From Alphaproteobacteria bacterium (GTDB lineage: Bacteria > Pseudomonadota > Alphaproteobacteria > UBA8366), in NCBI GenBank assembly GCA_018665505.1, contig JABJCS010000239.1:1-8000 (forward strand): 8,000 bases of DNA. The letters run 5' to 3'. Below the pieces are notes generated by a model. It saw nothing but the letters and a program-made list of their open reading frames with translations. It ran no database searches and had not been told where the DNA came from. The position numbers were made by a program, and so were the translations under genes. Below are positions 6,887 to 8,000 of the stretch, in pieces (position 1 is the stretch's first letter; each line of letters starts with the position of its first letter).

Positions 6887-6953
6887 GGCATTCCCTTTGT
6901 GATATCTATTACCGGAACTCACCTAGGGCGTGACGTCATGGGTCAACCTGGGA
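6887..6953. other. Short intergenic gap with two perfect palindromes
   Basis: The 67-base gap between the M24 and methyltransferase genes contains CCTAGG (6922-6927) and TGACGTCA (6931-6938), both self-complementary, plus the methyltransferase Shine-Dalgarno. Palindromes this short arise by chance, and there is no terminator, so read-through between the genes is likely. Confidence 0.3.
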
Positions 6954-8000
6954 TCAATCCTTCACGAACAATTTGCGTTCGACATTCGCCAAGCATTCGG
7001 GCGCACCGTCGGTGATGATGATGCTCTCGGTCGTCGATAGGCCCCAATCCGCCATCCACAAGCCGGTCATGAAATGGAAGGTCATTCCCGCCTTGAAGAC
7101 CGTGGTATCGCCGGGCCGCAGGCTCATGGTGTGCTCGCCCCAATCCGGCGGATAGCTGAGGCTGATGGGGTATCCAGTGCGATTGTCTTTCAAGATGTAG
7201 TGTTTTTTCAACACGGCGAAAAATGCATTGGCGATATCCTCGCAGCGATTGCCTGCGCGCGCCGCCTCCAATCCCGCTTCCATCCCCTCGAGGACCGCCT
7301 TATCCGCCTCAATGAATTCCGCCGGTGGCGTGCCGAGATAGATCGTGCGCGATAGCGGTGCATGATAGCGTCGATAGCAACCGGCTATCTCGATACAAGT
7401 TCCTTCGCCGGATCGCATCTCCCTTTCATCCCATGTCAGATGAGGTGCTCCTGCATCGGCCCCAGACGGCGCCAGTGGCACGATTGCGGGATAGTCACCG
7501 CCGTACCCGTCCACACCCCTCAGGGCGGCGTCATAGATTTCCGCGACCAGATCGCACTTCCGCACCCCCGGTGCCGCGACATTCAAAATGCGGCGATGCA
7601 TTTCCTCGACGATTCGCCCGGCCCGGCGCATGTAGATCAATTCCTGTTCGGATTTGACCGCCCGTTGCCAATTCACCAGCGCCGTCGCGTCTTCGAACTG
7701 GGCGTTTGGAAGTTTGTCCAACAGAGCCGCATGGGCGGCCGCGGAATAATAATAATTCTCCATCTCGACGCCGATCCGGCATCGCTGCCAACCGCGCGCT
7801 TCGATGATGCCCGCCAAATGCTGCATCGGGTGGCGCTCCGTCGATTGCACGTAATGGTCGGGATAGAATTCGAGCCGAGCGTCATCCATGAAGACGGTAC
7901 GCTTGGCGCCGTTGACGTCTTGCTGGCGGCCGTACCAAATCGGGTCTTCGTCGAGAGTCAAAATCACGCATTGATGGACATAAAACGACCAACCGTCATA
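6954..8000 (-). CDS. M24 (creatinase/aminopeptidase P fold) protein, ectoine hydrolase-like; N-terminus outside the window
   Basis: The frame stays open from the TGA at 6956-6954 to the right edge, giving 348 residues; it begins in the window with YDGWSFYVHQ, so the first few dozen residues lie beyond base 8000. A creatinase-type N-terminal domain is followed by the pita-bread domain from about KSEQELIYMRRAG on. Numbering from the first codon in the window, four of the five metal ligands of M24 peptidases are gone: Glu204 for the first Asp (IEIAG), Pro215 for the second Asp (APLSRT), Tyr277 for the His (GYPISL) and Met311 for a Glu (FHFMTG). Glu325 (TTESI) and the conserved His187 (APHLTW) remain. 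This pattern is that of metal-free members such as creatinase and the ectoine ring-opening hydrolases DoeA/EutD, whose GDYPAIVP and GLWMADWGL-like segments I recognise here. Peptidase activity is unlikely. The GTG at 7967 is not the true start. Confidence 0.92.
   Translation of the reverse strand, partial: YDGWSFYVHQCVILTLDEDPIWYGRQQDVNGAKRTVFMDDARLEFYPDHYVQSTERHPMQHLAGIIEARGWQRCRIGVEMENYYYSAAAHAALLDKLPNAQFEDATALVNWQRAVKSEQELIYMRRAGRIVEEMHRRILNVAAPGVRKCDLVAEIYDAALRGVDGYGGDYPAIVPLAPSGADAGAPHLTWDEREMRSGEGTCIEIAGCYRRYHAPLSRTIYLGTPPAEFIEADKAVLEGMEAGLEAARAGNRCEDIANAFFAVLKKHYILKDNRTGYPISLSYPPDWGEHTMSLRPGDTTVFKAGMTFHFMTGLWMADWGLSTTESIIITDGAPECLANVERKLFVKD

Noticed and set aside
6509..7015. 168-codon plus-strand frame over the methyltransferase/M24 junction
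   Set aside because: It is antisense to two genes with clear motifs and has no family resemblance.
7965..7967. GTG as the start of the M24 gene
   Set aside because: The frame remains open to the window edge and the upstream residues (YDGWSFYVHQ) look like family sequence, so the real start is outside.
1..8000. tRNA, rRNA, CRISPR array, insertion sequence or integration site
   Set aside because: No cloverleaf, spaced direct repeats, transposase motifs or paired terminal repeats were seen; genes fill nearly all of the window.

Overview
The window holds seven protein-coding genes, two of them cut by the window edges, and no RNA gene, mobile element or CRISPR array that I could find. Base composition is moderately GC-rich (about mid-50s percent by eye), Shine-Dalgarno sites are clear, and all genes look like bacterial metabolic enzymes. 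The protein styles (BVMO plus enoyl-CoA hydratase, an ectoine-hydrolase-like M24 protein, an MBL/cNMP fusion) suggest a proteobacterium, perhaps an alphaproteobacterium. That placement is inference from recall of protein families, not from a marker gene.

Left block (1-2399). A type I Baeyer-Villiger monooxygenase gene (607-2241, minus) and an enoyl-CoA hydratase/isomerase family gene (610 to beyond base 1, minus) overlap by ATGA and form an operon. Divergent from them is an enolase-superfamily enzyme of the mandelate racemase type (2400-3485, plus). The shared 158-bp gap carries an AT-rich promoter-like segment and a 14-bp inverted repeat that could be an operator. Together these genes look like a small catabolic cluster: oxidation of a ketone to an ester or lactone, CoA-thioester processing, and dehydration or isomerisation of a hydroxy or sugar acid.

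Middle block (3486-6109). A large minus-strand gene (3646-5799) encodes an unrecognised N-terminal region, a metallo-beta-lactamase fold with an intact HxHxDH motif, and two tandem cyclic-nucleotide-binding-type domains. It is preceded by a possible 56-codon gene (5792-5962) whose stop overlaps its start by 8 bases, which suggests translational coupling. Upstream lie promoter-like and palindromic sequences.

Right block (6110-8000, minus). An M24 (creatinase/aminopeptidase P fold) protein, running off the right edge, is followed 67 bases later by a class I SAM-dependent methyltransferase resembling sarcosine/dimethylglycine N-methyltransferases. The M24 protein has lost most of the family's metal ligands and resembles ectoine hydrolases (DoeA/EutD). 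The pair therefore hints at compatible-solute or methylated-amine metabolism.

The most unusual points are: catalytic-residue losses in three enzymes that keep their folds (hydratase without both glutamates, mandelate-racemase-type enzyme with KxQ instead of KxK, M24 protein without its metal site), the MBL/double-cNMP architecture, and the candidate coupled small gene in front of it.
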